Program-made: the position numbers and the translations under genes
Origin: Cricetomys ansorgei
Lineage: Eukaryota > Chordata > Mammalia > Rodentia > Nesomyidae
Direction: 5' to 3'
Assembly: GCA_026225945.1 (NCBI GenBank)
Contig: JAMJFZ010001089.1
Location: 8,065,001 to 8,129,000 of the forward strand
Length of the DNA: 64,000 bases
Part shown: one piece after another, positions 38,641 to 51,179 of the stretch
Layout of the letters: every line of letters begins with the position of its first letter
Position numbering within the stretch: the stretch's first letter is position 1
The notes under the pieces: model-generated
Told to the model about the DNA's origin: nothing
The model's input: the letters and a program-made list of their open reading frames with translations, nothing else
The model's database searches: none

Positions 38641-40379
38641 TTTTCATGGAAACTATCTTCTTAAACAGAAAAGATACCAGATCCTTTTACAATGACAGGC
38701 AGGTCACGCTCCTCCTTGCATAAACCTCTCTCTTATCTCTAGGTCCACTTGGGGGTTGAAAGTGAGCATTCTGATGGTGACTCAGAGCTATAGCACGGGT
38801 TTCACATGTGGGTGGCGATACGTGTTATGAAGAAAATTGAAACCAGGCAAGAGGGACGGGGGAGGGGGAGATGAGCTGGATGTGGGTCCATTTCATTAAG
38901 AGTGGTCGAGGAAGGCATCCGATACTGTGCCATTTGAACAGATGCCCAAAGCAGCTGTTAATAAGTATGCTTGTATCCGTGTAAGTATGGAGGTAGATAG
39001 ACGAGTGTGTGTTACACACCTGCATGTACATATATATCAAAAGAATTGGGTCATAGATAGCGGTTAGAAGATCTTGGGTTCTGACGTTGTCCTACAGAAG
39101 AATATGCACAAATAACTTCTTTACCTGGAAAACTCACAGTGCTACCTACAGACACCACAAGCCTGTCCCTACCTGTTAAGCTATCCACTCTTAAACAATT
39201 CAGTGCTGTTTGCATCTTAGAAGCAATCTGTTGGACACATGACTTTCTAATTTCACCCAGAATGACGAAAAGGTAACTCAACCTGTGGCAATTTTGGACC
39301 CTGGAGCTTTTGGGGTTCTGATAAAATGGAAATGGCGATCTAGTGATATTAAATTGAGATGCAGGTCCCTAAAGGTTGATATTCCCGCTCTGCTGATATT
39401 TTATATAAAAACCTTTTCTGAGGAGCGATCATCAAAGGCTTTCTGAGGCGTTTCTAAGTTGGCTACACCTACATGTTTGCTATTTTTGGCATGCTCTCTC
39501 TACATCAAATGCCTTGGTTAGATTTGAGAATGTGCTTGTTCCCTATCAAGATTGTGAGCCGTGTCATTTTAGTTTAGTTTAATTTAATTTTAATGTGTTG
39601 ACACTGTCTTCCCTCCCACAAGGTCACTGTCCGTTTTAACCCCAGCTGAAAATGAATAAAGTTACGAATGGACAGTTCCCAGGTAGCACTTCCAGGAATG
39701 ATTTTATTCTCCACTGCAGCGTTTCTCAATTGCTCTGATAGACGATTATTAAGTCAGTATTTCATGAGTTTTCAGAATCAAAATTGAACACATGTCAACT
39801 GTTTCATTCTGCGAGAGCTGGCAACCATCCTCTCGAGATCCGATGCTTGAGTTTTATTGGATTCTAAAAGCTTGTAACTGCAGAGCTTTTTATTTGGCTT
39901 TTCATCTATTCAGATTTGTTTCCTTCTTGGTGATTTTTTTAAAGAGAGCTATTAATATTTAGGGAGCAAGGACTAAATCCGATATTATACAATTTTTGTT
40001 CTCTTGTTTTTTTTTTTCTTCACCTTTTTGGTATTTCAAGTGAACAAAAAACCCATCTTGAGAAATGATGTCGTTCTTTATCCTGCAATATTTAAAAGGA
40101 AATGCCAAGTAGAGAAAACAAAACTCACAGAAACCTACAGAGTGGAAGACGCCTGGTGCTCCAAACTCCATCTTAATGAAGAAACCAAACTCAGAAAGGC
40201 AGGGAGAGACCTGTTAAAGTTGCGTAGCGACAAAAGCCACATCAGAATTTACATGTTATCCTTACCATCTCAGTGTCGCTTCAGCCGCTAACACTGTTTT
40301 CCAGAGGTGAAGGGAAGATGCTTTGCTATCTTATCTCTTCTTTATTATAACTTAATTTTCTTTATTACGGGTCATCAAG
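38641..40379. other. Unique intron
   Basis: No feature recognised except a T10 run at about 40010. Confidence 0.45.
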
Positions 40380-40565
40380 CTGGGGTTGGGATTGCTGCTC
40401 AGTGGGTGGAGTGCTTGTCTCGAGTGCCAGCGTGAAGCGCTGGGTTCGGTCCTCAGCACCACATAAAAGTGACTAAGGTGGTCATAATCCCAGCATTTCT
40501 AAGGTGCAGACAGGAGGGTCAGCTGTTCAAGATCAGAGATGCTAACAACAAGGCCATCAAACAAG
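40380..40565 (+). repeat. B4-type SINE, sense
   Basis: ID-like head (GCTGGGGTTGGGATTGCTGC, GGAGTGCTTGTCTCGAGTGC, GCTGGGTTCGGTCCTCAGCA) followed by a B1-like part (AATCCCAGCATTTCTAAGGT, AGACAGGAGGGTCAG, CAAGATCAG). Confidence 0.7.
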
Positions 40566-40737
40566 GCTCTCCCAAAGCTTCCACCCAAATAACCTTGTGG
40601 CAAGTAGCAATCTGAATGCAAGTATAATGTATAAGTGCTAGAACTAAAAGTAGATTCAACCCCCAAAGCACTTGCCGCATACCCATCACTGTCAGGCACT
40701 GTGCTAATTCCTTGAGTTATTTAAAAAAATGTCTCAA

Positions 40738-40890
40738 TAAAGCTGGACTTGGTGCCAGAGTCCTGTGGATCCCAGTGTTTGGGAGGTAGAGATGTGTAAA
40801 GCAGAAATTCAAGATCATCTTCTGCTACAGAGCGAGTGTGAGGGTAGCCCGGAGTACAAAAACCCTATCTCAGATCAGAAAGAAAAAGAG
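40738..40890 (+). repeat. B1/PB1-like SINE, sense
   Basis: AGCTGGACTTGGTGCCAGAG, GATCCCAGTGTTTGGGAGGT, TTCAAGATCATCTTCTGCTA and AAAACCCTATCTCAGATCAG follow the 7SL-derived order with high divergence. Confidence 0.65.
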
Positions 40891-40894
40891 AAGA

Positions 40895-41025
40895 AATACG
40901 GAGTTTGAAGTCAAAGAACCGTGGGTTTAAATCCCAAAGCAGTCACTTCGTCTCTGTGTGACCTCGCAAAGATTTGTTAACCTCTCTGAGCCTCAGAGAG
41001 CCCCTTGTCCTGCTCAGGAAAAACA
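40895..41025 (+). repeat. MIR SINE, sense
   Basis: ACCGTGGGTTTAAATCCCAA, CTCTGTGTGACCTCGCAAAG and TTAACCTCTCTGAGCCTCAG are the conserved MIR head and core in order. A further MIR-like phrase lies at about 40690-40735. Confidence 0.75.
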
Positions 41026-41434
41026 AATGGAGCATTCATTTATCAAATGCTTGTTAGACTTCACACAACTAGAGTTTCAAAGCTAAGGCGACCATTCTGT
41101 CCTCTTTTAACTCAGATTACTCAATCAAGCCAAACAGACCCGACTCCGAACAGAAGACTGTGCGGCCATTTGCTAGACAATACATGGTAGATAGAGCACA
41201 GAAGTGCTGAGGGTCCTTGCTTTACGTGGCAAGCAGAAGCAGGATTTGGAGGGAAAGGAAAGTTTGCCAGGCAGAAGTTAGGAAGGTAGCATCAAAGCAA
41301 AGGAACATTCCAAGCTGGTCACAAGTCTCAGTGCCAGGCACAGGGCAGCCCCATCAAATAGGAAAGCAGGTTCTCACTTGCTAGAAGCCACACTTTCAAA
41401 GGTCAAAAGGAAAGTTAAATACTCTGATTATTAT
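41026..41434. other. Unique intron
   Basis: No feature recognised. Confidence 0.4.
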
Positions 41435-41805
41435 TGTTGTTGTTGTTGTCAACTGGGTACAAGCTAGGGTTGTCTGGGAAGACGAATCTCAATTCAGGAA
41501 ATGCTTCCAAAGAGATTGGCCTGTAGACAAGTCTGTGGGGCTCTTTCTTAATTAGTGATTGATGTGGGAGGGAAGATCCCACCCAACCCCCACTGTGGGC
41601 GGGTGGTCTTGGGCAGAGCAAGTCACTGAGGAGCAGTGGTCCTCCTTGGCCTCAGCTTCAGTTTCTGCCACCAGCTTCCTGCCTTGAGTTTCTGCTATGA
41701 CTTCCTGTCATACTTCCTGTCACAGCTGTGAGCCGACATTAACCCTTTCCACCCCAAGTTGCTTCTGGTCACAGTGTTTATCATATCAATAGAAACCTAA
41801 ATAGG
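41435..41805 (+). mobile_element. Rodent LTR-class repeat, sense (family uncertain)
   Basis: GTCTGGGAAGACGAATCTCA, GATTGGCCTGTAGACAAGTC, AATTAGTGATTGATGTGGGA, then CCCCAAGTTGCTTCTGGTCA and ATCAATAGAAACCTAA. This phrase order is a very common rodent interspersed repeat; the ending resembles ERVL/MaLR-type LTRs, but I cannot name the subfamily. Confidence 0.6.
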
Positions 41806-41945
41806 ATAGATACGTTAATAGATAGATAGATAGACAGACAGACAGATGATAGAAGATAGATGATAGAAGATAGATAAAGACAGATAGATATAGATCGATA
41901 GATAGAAGATAGATTGATAGACAATAGATAGATAGAAAGATAGAT

Positions 41946-41989
<44 letters not shown>

Positions 41990-42002
41990 TGAGATAGATA
42001 GG
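41806..42002. repeat. Complex GATA/GACA microsatellite
   Basis: About 200 bp of GATA with GACA, GAAGATA and GATGATA interruptions; the longest pure run is at about 41950-41988. It abuts the 3' end of the LTR-like repeat. Confidence 0.95.
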
Positions 42003-42499
42003 AAGGCAGTCATATATCATACATCATTTCTACTTGTCATCTACATAAAAACATAGGGAATAGTGTATGCTCTTTCCCTCACTGAATCTTTGAAACTCTG
42101 CACACATTTTCCACATACAGTATATCTCAGCTCACACTGAGACCACTCAAGTGCTCAGTGGCCATGTGTGGCTGATAGCTGTCATGCTGGATAGTATAGC
42201 TAAAGGGTAGACATACGGGAGAGTGGAGCTGAGAAGAGGTAGGGCCCAAATGACAGATCATACCAGGAGGCTGGCCATCTCCTGGGTCCCATCCCAAAGA
42301 AGCTACATGGACTCTTGCCTCTAAGACCTTCCTGTGCACATCAGTAATTTGAGAATCTTGCTAAAGTGAAGACTCTGGTGTTCTGGGTCTTGGGAAAAGC
42401 CTGAGATTTGACATTTCAGACAAGCTCCCTGGATGAGCTGATGCCACTGGCCCATGGACACACACAAGAACGTGTTGATTACTTTGCTGATCTCTGACA
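42003..42499. other. Unique intron
   Basis: No feature recognised. Confidence 0.4.
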
Positions 42500-42832
42500 A
42501 AATTCTTGGTATTAACAACGAAAAGGAGAAAGGTCTATTTTGGCTCATGGTTTCAGTAGTTTTGGACCGGTCACTTGGTCCCAGGAAGGTGTGCAGAGAA
42601 CATCATGGTACCTGGAGTGAGCAACAGAGGTCAGTCCTCATGCTGAACAGGGTGCAGAGAGTAAGAAAGGGACAGAGACCAACTTTAACTTTCATAGCCA
42701 CACCGCTAGAGAATGACTTCCTCCATCCAGTCCCCACCTCCCAAGCTGCCCAACACCTCGCAAAATAGTGCCACCTGCTGGGGATCAAGTGTCAACATAT
42801 GAGTCTATGGGGACATTTTGATAAGTAGCAAG
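42500..42832 (-). mobile_element. MaLR-type LTR, antisense
   Basis: On the + strand GTCTATTTTGGCTCATGGTT opens the element, AGTGCCACCTGCTGGGGATC lies near the end, and TATGAGTCTATGGGGACATT closes it, the reverse of the MaLR LTR start. Degenerate, no genes. Confidence 0.6.
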
Positions 42833-44384
42833 GATCTAGAATAGAAACTAAGGAACACTTTCAAAGATGATTTTACTTATAGAGAATTGGAAAGACTCTA
42901 GTGAATAATCAAGTTAAAAATAAATGGCCAGAGTACATTGCAGTCTAGCACTCGATGCTTAGCACTTAGTTTCATACCGAGTTGCCCTCTAGGATAACCA
43001 GCAGTGCCAAATAAGGGTGTGAACAACAACTATTGTCTCACAATTCATTTCCTTAAACCTTTCTAGAAAACTCATTCATCCAGGTTGAATGGATAAAGGC
43101 ATTTAGACCCCACAGGGCCTGTGATTTAATGCTCCCAGGGAAGAGCTCTGCCATTCAGAAAGGAGCTGGGAACCACAAGGCTATAGCAGAACTGCCTGTC
43201 TAAAGATTGGCAGTATGACTAATGGGTCCCAGTGTTTGATGTAATATGCAACAGTGTCGGGAGAATTGGGAGGGGAAGGAAGGATATGGCCGTGGCGTTG
43301 GTGGAATTTTCATTCTGTTTGTACAGATTAAACGCTGTAGGGAAGGTCAGTTGCCTGACAGCAAATGCTCTGGTGTTTGAAGTCTATAATTTTGTTACCC
43401 TCCTTTTCCAATAACAAACTAATCAATTGCATTTGCTTTTTAAAACTACAGTATTCTTGATGTAATACAGACCTCTCTTTATCAGAATTTATATTTTAGC
43501 ATACAAATCTCCAAGTCCCTGGAACAACATAAGCTGATGGTCTCACACTGTATGAAGATTCAGAAATGATGATAAAAAAAAAAGCCCTCGGCGATTTAAT
43601 TAAGTAGATGACTGATATTTTAAATTAGAAGAATTCCAATGTGTGCATCTATGTTCTCTTAGAATCCAAGAATTTAAACGGTGTCGTTATTTAAACTTTG
43701 CCAAAGCCAACAAGCTGGCTGATTTCTCTTGATTGGAAGAATTTGGAAAGGAAGGAAAAAAAAATATTTGTGAGCATATGGCATAGGAAGACTTAATAAT
43801 GGCTGCCATTTCTAAGCATGTATTTTCTTTTCTAACATTTTACCACCTTTGACTTAAGCGTGCGTTACTGTTTATGTACAACGGTTACATATGGACCCTA
43901 AGTGGGATCAAGACATGATTATTTTCCCCCAGGGCATGGGACTCTGGATGCCTCGTGTTATGTTGTCATTTAACGTGACTCAGCTCCCAGCCAACTCTGA
44001 ACTTGCAGAGCTTATTATGCCTGTGTTCTGACTGTTGATTGAGTCCCCACCTGGTTCTGGCCGTGATGCTATCTACAGCAAATGCCTCTGAGAGATGACT
44101 CCAAGATTAGGAGAACCTGATTCTGAGATATGTGTTCTTCATTAAATAACTAATCTGTCTCTTGATCCTTGGTTTCAAAATAAAATTCCCAACATACCCG
44201 GTAGTGGTACCCAGAATCTCAAGATACTCAGAAAGAAGTGGGTGGTGTGGTTTGAGGTAAATCAGAGCTGAATGTTTGTGGAAACTTCCTTGGGCCTGAC
44301 AACACAGAAATGGAGAATACCCCAAAGTTAGAGATCATGGGTAAGTTATAAGTAGAAACAAAAGACAATTGGTATCCAGCTCTG
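42833..44384. other. Unique intron
   Basis: No transposon recognised in about 1.5 kb; includes the candidate regulatory block at 43560-43750. Confidence 0.45.
43560..43750. promoter_or_regulatory. Candidate conserved-type non-coding block
   Basis: Includes GCGATTTAATTAAGTAG, GATATTTTAAATTAG and TTTGCCAAAGCCAACAAG (NFI-like half sites, followed by GCTGGCTG). No repeat similarity; conservation untested. Confidence 0.3.
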
Positions 44385-44580
44385 CTCACTGTGTTCCAGA
44401 TGCCGTGTTGGACACTTAGGTAAATCTCATAATCTACTCACCAACACGAATGAGTCACTATTAGTACTGCCGGCTTTCAGTAAAAAAATTTGCTGAGTCG
44501 AAAATATTAAATAACCTGCCCAAGAGCACAAAGTTTGTCAGCCGAAGGGCGAGACCTTAGAGCTGATGTGCCAAACTCTG
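44385..44580 (-). repeat. MIR SINE, antisense
   Basis: GTGTTCCAGATGCCGTGTTG, AATCTCATAATCTACTCACC, AAATAACCTGCCCAAGAGCA and GTCAGCCGAAGGGCGAGACC follow the reversed MIR consensus through core and head. Confidence 0.65.
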
Positions 44581-45239
44581 AAGACCTTGTGACAGAGACA
44601 CAAAGGATACAGGGAGGGGTGTGATTGATGTAGGACTCCAGTGGGAAACACGCAAGACCTGGGGGTCCCCAGACGTCATGGAGATATAACATGCACAAAA
44701 GCAGAAAAATAATAGGGTGACAGCATGAGAACCGCACTCCTTGTTCTGTAACAGCCAGGCTTACAAGTGGCAAAGGGCAGCCAAACCTTGTCTGTGTCTC
44801 GTGGGAAAGGCTGTATAATGGAGATCAACACCTAAGACACACATCCATGGACTGTGCACTGTGGGACAAATCAAAGCCAAGCACTATTGTTGACTTCCAA
44901 TCTGGCAGTTGGTACATTCGTCACTTGCTGGCCCTGCAAAGCTTGTTAAGTGCAGTTTCTACCCATGGGACAGGCATGTGAAAAAGTGACTCACTGATGA
45001 CTTGTTTCTTTGGGCATTTCCTAAGTTGATATTTTGGAGTTTGTTGACTGGAAGACAGAAAATAAATGATAATCATGCCAGAGAGTCATCGCTTGGGTAG
45101 AGGAGATGTTGGATGGGAGAGAGAGAAGACGTGGGGGCATGTATAGGACTTAGACCTCTTGTGGCTGATGAAGACCCTGGTTCATCTCCGTCTCATAGCA
45201 CCAACTTCCTCGTGGACTCCTCTTCTTCCCACTTGCAGT
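44581..45239. other. Unique intron
   Basis: No feature recognised. Confidence 0.4.
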
Positions 45240-45516
45240 GACCCTTTTGTGTGTCGAGCTGTTGAGCTCAGCCTTAACTTGGGTCTTTGCACTGCCTGGT
45301 CCTTCTAGAACGTTCCTGCCTTAGATGGCCCCAGTTCTTACTCCTTTGTGTTACTTCAGTATCTACGCAAAAGCTACTTATTCCAAGAGATCATTTCAGA
45401 TCATCATATTTAAAGCAGCTCCTCTCTAGTCTCAGTCTGTACCACGTATCCATGATACTCAAAAAGCAACCTAACATCGTTTCTATGGTGATAGTCTCAG
45501 GCTACTCATAGTATAC

Positions 45517-45552
<36 letters not shown>

Positions 45553-45640
45553 CGTAAAGGAAGGGACTTTGATTAATCACTCTATTCTCAATGTCTGCCA
45601 TTGTGCTCAGCAGTCAGTAAATGCTGACATGAAGAAACAG
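45240..45640 (+). mobile_element. L2 LINE 3' end, sense
   Basis: GCACTGCCTGGTCCTTCTAG, CCAAGAGATCATTTCAGATC, GTAAAGGAAGGGACTTTGAT and TCAGCAGTCAGTAAATGCTG are the L2 3' region in order. A (CA)14 run at 45523-45550 interrupts it. Confidence 0.6.
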
Positions 45641-47129
45641 GGAACAAGGGAAGGAGTAAGAAAAGTAGAGGCCGAGAGAGGGAGGGTGGGGGACAGAAGG
45701 GAGGAAGGAACAAAGGGAAAGGAAGGGAGGCTAGATAACCCCACAGAGACTTGGTGGGTACTGATGGGAGCGGAAACGCCCATCCTACGTTTCCTGCCAC
45801 ACTGCTGTGTGTGATAGGTGGTGGCGATGCATGGTGAAGCTGATGAAGCTGGTGGATGGATATGACCACTGTCAAACATCATAGGAAGAAACTAGAAAAA
45901 GGAACAGGAAGGGACTTATGATTCCAAAGGGTTACCATAGTCCTAGAAGCTGGTAACTATGGCAAAGACTCTCCAGACTCAAAGGAACAGCTAGATATCA
46001 CTATGCAAGCCTTAAGTAAGAAGAAAAGATGGCATTACCATGAGTGACAAATGACCAGTTTAATGTCAGTCCTCAGGTGACACTACCAGCTGCTTCCTTC
46101 TAGATTCTCCCCGTAAGGTTTGCACATCTGGCTTTCTAAGTAGAGGAACAGGACAGAGCCGTCTGCTTTGGGTGGTCACCTCAAAGGGCATTATGTCATC
46201 TAAGAAGCTGTTTTGAACTCTTGTGTTTTTTCCAGAATGCCTTTCTATTGGTTTGTAATTGGAGATGCATAACAAGCATCTGTTCTGACTGTAGAACGAC
46301 CCATATGGTTTCCACAGGGCAGCAGTGTACAGCCCTTTCCTGAATCTCTATCATGGCATGGGATGCTCTCCCCATTCTCTTAGTTCCTGGTTGCTCTCTC
46401 CCATAAGTAAATTCTAAGTCCCACTCAAGAGAATATTCAGGGTCTCCTTTGTGAGGAGCTCTAAGTGGCAAGTAGAAGCAATGCATGGTCTTCAGACACT
46501 ACAGGCTATGAGAAACTTGAGTAACACATCATAACTGTCACATTCTACCATACTAACCACATGACAAAGATATATGCGCCTTTTAACTTGACCTTCCTGT
46601 GGTGCACGTTCAATCCATATGGCTCTCTTCCATTTTCCCCAAGTGGTAGAATTTGTAAAGGGCTCATCACACATGTAATCCTTCACCATCATCTACATGA
46701 AGGATGGATGAAAGAGGAGATTATCAACCAACCCGGAGTCACACAGGAGCTGGGGACATGCCCATTTGGAGATAATTCACCTGTGTGTCTTTTAAAAGTA
46801 TGTTGTCCTACCACCAATGTGTATATCAGTAAGAGATTGTTAACGTTCAAAACTAAGGCCAATTATGCCATCTTCAAAATATCAGGTTTGTCTCAATTTT
46901 CATTTTGTTTTTTCAAAATTATATGTTGGTGTTCTACTAAGATTTTAAATATTTCATGCCACCTGGTTATCTTATATTTACCAACATTTAGTATAATTCC
47001 ACCATGTGTTAAGGTTCCATCACGACCACAAGACACCAAATATAATCAGCCCAGTGCTTTGTATTATGGCTGTGGGGATTTTAGTAAAGGATTAGTTGGT
47101 GTCATTGCTTTGGAACTCTGCCAGATAAT
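45641..47129. other. Mostly unique intron
   Basis: A purine-rich GGAAGG patch lies at 45650-45730. The longest open frame of the window outside the exon area (208 codons from 46561) crosses here, but it has no domain and runs into an LTR and GA repeat. Confidence 0.45.
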
Positions 47130-47402
47130 ATGTGGCAGAGCAAAATTATTTGAACGAGGGAGGGAAGATGGGAAGAGAGAAAGATGAGATGATGATGATG
47201 ATGATGATGATGAGAGAGAGACAGAGAGAGAGAGAGAGAGAAAGAGAGGGCACGCTACCACTTCAAGGACACACTCTCAATAACCAAACTTTTAGACCCC
47301 ACCTCTTTCAAAGGTTCCACCAGCTCCCAAGAGTGCCATCTTGAAGACTGAGCCTTTATCACATGGATCTTTGGGGGATGCTAAATATCCAAACTACAGC
47401 AC
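47130..47402 (-). mobile_element. MaLR-type LTR, antisense, with GAT and GA repeats
   Basis: The core 47255-47400 reads TTAGACCCCACCTCTTTCAA, GGTTCCACCAGCTCCCAAGA, GTGCCATCTTGAAGACTGAG, ATGGATCTTTGGGGGATGCT, the reverse of a MaLR LTR. (GAT)n at 47187-47212 and (GA)n at 47213-47248 sit within it. Confidence 0.6.
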
Positions 47403-49142
47403 ACACACAAAAAGGAGAAAATAGTGGAGTTTTTTATGTTGAATGTGAGGCCCATGATGAAGACACATGCCTTTACTAACTCAGACATTATCACTAGAAA
47501 CGGACATATTATGCAGTACGTGTCACCAGTCTTGGTAGCCATAGCCCAGCTGTGCAGTCACATCACCAGATGCCGTGATAATGTAGAGTCCCTAAGGTTC
47601 CCATTACAGCTTAGCTTGAATTTAGTATGACCTTGAGGATGAAAAGGAAAACGTGGGCATGAACACAACATCTCAAAGGCAAATGTTCTACTAAGTGAAT
47701 GGACATAGAAAAAGGTTAGCCAAAGACACTACCAGTAACCGAACTCGGAACCCATGAAGCAATGATGCCTAGCAATTACAAACCACTTGCATACTCATAG
47801 TCTACTCTGATCTTCCTAGCGGTGCTATCGATCATTTCCAACTACAACTGATTTACTAACTTTGATCCACTATATGATAATTTCTATTCTTGCGATCACC
47901 ATTTTATTGATGATAACCATCCAAGCTGAAATAAATCAAAACACAAACAAACCAGACCCTATGATGTCAAAAGCAGGCCACGTCCATCCAGGACTCCATG
48001 GAGAAGGAACATTACAGCAGCATGAGCGGGAAGTCATGGCCAAGAAAGCTCTCAAGCTTCTGAGGTTGGATATTTACTGATTTGGTCAGGATGAGTTTGG
48101 GAGATATAGATACTTGGAATTTTAATTTTTTTAATCCATAGATTATCATTCCATATGTGCAAGAGAGGGGAAAAAATATCTCAGAATCTGGGCATTTTAC
48201 CAAAAGGCTATAACCCAAGAGGAGGGAAAGGGAGTGTGCAACCCATGCAAGGAGTGCAATCTTATCCTTTTGCTATTTGCTGCCTATTAGAAACGTTTCT
48301 CTGGCATCCAATTAAAACAACCGACTTACATACCATATATACCATTTGTTTTTCTCTTAAAGATAGAAAAGAGACTCTTGGTGTTAATCTGGGTGCTTCA
48401 TTGGAGGAAAATCACAGCAAAGAGCTTCACAACCAAGATGATGAGTGATTTGTCTAGAAAACACTGAGTTTAGAAAATTTAAGGTCCCCAGGCTAGTTCA
48501 TGTCCCGGGAACCCTCCTAGCTGTTAGTGCCTAAGTGCCAATAAATTGTGCCAATAAATTTTTTTTTTGAGTATAACATTTTAATAGGTTAACGCTACTT
48601 GGAAAATTGTATATAGTAATTACATGCGGAGGTCCTGTACTAACTTTGATTTTTGTGTTCAAGACAGTAAAACAAACAACAGCAACAAAAACAAAACACG
48701 CTTGTATCAGTGTTCTTCAACTTAGTCATTTGTACTGATAAAGTAGTTTGGACAAAATTTACAGCATGCAGATACACCGCTGTAAGTCTGGAAGGGAGAG
48801 TATATGAAAAGATTAATAAACTCATTACAGATGAATTCAGGAAAGCACAAGTTCAATTATTATGCAAGAAAAATTAGTGGGAGGATGAACAGGGGCCAAG
48901 CAACCCAATGTCCAGTCAGCAGTGCGGAGGCTCTGTGCACTGTTGGAAGCCCTGTGGTCAGCAGTTCGCCCATCCAACCATGTGTGGCTGGGTCACTTCA
49001 TCGACAGGAGAGTGTAAGCCAACTAGAACGAGTTCAGAGGGGGCCACGCAGGGGGCTATAAAGGTTCATGCATCAGGATAAAAATAAAAATAGAACAGAA
49101 GTTCCTCACCGCTCGGCTGACAGCTCTGCCAGGGCGGGGACA
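47403..49142. other. Unique intron
   Basis: A short tandem GTGCCAATAAATT pair lies at about 48536-48561. No gene or transposon family recognised. Confidence 0.45.
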
Positions 49143-49167
49143 GCAGGAGGAGGAGGAGGAGGAGGAA
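49143..49167. repeat. (GGA)n microsatellite
   Basis: About seven GGA units next to a GC-richer stretch (49108-49142). Confidence 0.9.
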
Positions 49168-50284
49168 TTAATTGCAAGGAAGAAGCTAAGACATCTTTGG
49201 AAGTTCAGGCAGGAAGCATTTAGCAAAATCCTGGTATGTTAAGGCTGCGTGGCATCTCTGCGATCATCTGGGCTTCGGTTGGAATTAATGAGGCCAAATT
49301 AAGCTAAGAAAACGAGGTAAAAAAAAAGCAAGAAAAACTGCCTGCAAATGAGAACTACTTAATAGGGCTTTACTGACCCAAGAAGAAATCCCTGCCTTGT
49401 TCTTCTCATGAATCCTGGAATACGGTGTTCTCTTGGAGCTTGTCAGTGAGGATCTTTGCCTCCCCAGGTTAGGAGCTGGACCCTGTCCTGAGATGTGCCT
49501 GAACACACAGTTGGCAGCCACCATTATCTGGTAGCCTGTGGGCATTGTTAACGCCACTGTGTGCAGCGTCACTGGATTCAAATCTCCGTGATTACATCCA
49601 GAAAGTATATTTTCTGAGTTCTGGTACGATACCTTCACTTCACACAGCCCTTAGAATCATAAGGAAATTGAACTATATATTAAAGTAGAGCAACTCAACT
49701 AACTTCTATAAAACTTATAAAGTCAGTTGATGCCAAAGATGCTGGGGGAATTGGAAACTCTGCTGCTTCTTCTTCTTTTTTTTTAAAACTCAGCCCAACA
49801 GCTTATTAAAATAAACAAATGATTTTTAGCCCTAGTAAGTCAGATCCATCCGTAAGAATTCCTGATAGTATGAGAATAAAAGGAACAATCCGAGGAACAA
49901 AAAGCCACACTCAAATTTAACCACTTTTATGTGCTCCCGAATGGAAGATATAATTAGACAAAACTAGAAACCGAACAGGAACAAGTTTTAAAAAGAGAGA
50001 GCTGATGTGTACACACGCATTTGAGAAAGGAGCAATTAAAGATGACCCGCCTGATCAGAGTGACTTCAGAAACTGGGAAAGCATGTACTTCTATTTCATT
50101 AGATCTAAAATGTCATCAAGAAGAAGCATTACTGTGATTTTAACTGCCATCAAAGAAGGAAAAACTAATTAAACTCTGACACGGTGTGCTTTTTCTTTAT
50201 TGCTTCCATTATCAAATGGGTTCTGAGTTTTTGGTTTGCTTTATTTTGCTTTGCTTTTGCAGCGGGTGGGGAGGTTGTGTTAGA
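49168..50284. other. Unique intron
   Basis: No feature recognised. Confidence 0.4.
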
Positions 50285-50442
50285 CAGACTTTCTTTGTTG
50301 TAAACCTGCCTGTCCTGAACTCACTCTGTAGACCAGGCTGGCCTAAACCCACTGAGATCTATCTTCCTCTGCCCGCCACCCCCTCCCCGCCCACCCCGAG
50401 TGCTAGGATTAAAGGCATGCACCACCACCGCCCAGCTCTGAG
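50285..50442 (-). repeat. B1 SINE, antisense
   Basis: CTGTCCTGAACTCACTCTGT, AGACCAGGCTGGCCTAAACC, GAGTGCTAGGATTAAAGGCA and TGCACCACCACCGCCCAGCT give the reversed B1, with a C-rich expansion in its middle (about 50374-50400). Confidence 0.9.
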
Positions 50443-51113
50443 TTTTTAAATGTTGTGATGCTTCTTAGAACTGTGCATTCTGGGATTGATGAAATATAAT
50501 ATTTGAAATTTATGACACAAGGATTGATTACAGCTCCAGACTCAGTGAGTGTTGACAGTCTTCCCAGGCTAATGCCCTTTGGCTCCAAGATCATTTTTTT
50601 CCAGTTTGAACATGATCTAACACTTTGAGTTTTAATCTTCTATTTTAAAAAAGAAATTTAATAAAATTCTTTGCTCTTGGATAACAGGGATGGGAAAATA
50701 AAAACAGTTTATGTGTATGCCTATATAGGAGGAAAGAGACACTTCACCACAGAGTACGAGAAGGGAACATGGGTATGCAAATGTCGGGTTGCCCAAATTA
50801 GTGTAGCCTTTCCCAACTTGTGAGTAATTGGTTTGTTGGCACGCTGTACTGCCTTACTCTATACTGATGAACTGAGCCTCTGTGTGGTCCCATTCTTGTT
50901 ACTCTTCTCTGTGCTCTTTTGTTTGAAAGGTGGAGGGCTCGATACTTCCATGCTGGGTGACGTACAGAGCTCTGCCACCTTTGTGTCAAGCATGCAGGCT
51001 AATCCAGCTGTAAGAGCTGAGATGAGGCTGTGACAGAAATTAGGATGGTAGTTCATTACTATCCCACCCTTCAGGAGTCACTAACTCTGATGGGATCCTC
51101 CACTGGTCACATA
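50443..51113. other. Unique intron
   Basis: Contains an exact octamer ATGCAAAT at about 50775. No gene recognised. Confidence 0.4.
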
Positions 51114-51179
51114 GGAGGAGGAAGAGGAGGAGGAGGAGGAGGAGGAGGAGGAGGAGGAGGAGGAGGAGGAGGAGGAGGA
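51114..51179. repeat. (GGA)n microsatellite, about 22 units
   Basis: Near-perfect GGA array, strand-asymmetric polypurine. Confidence 0.97.

Noticed and set aside
41806..42002. Interrupted repeat array resembling a CRISPR
   Set aside because: Degenerate GATA/GACA microsatellite.
46561..47187. 208-codon plus-strand open frame
   Set aside because: No recognisable domain, Cys/Phe/Ile-rich chance composition, and its end lies in a MaLR LTR and GA repeat.
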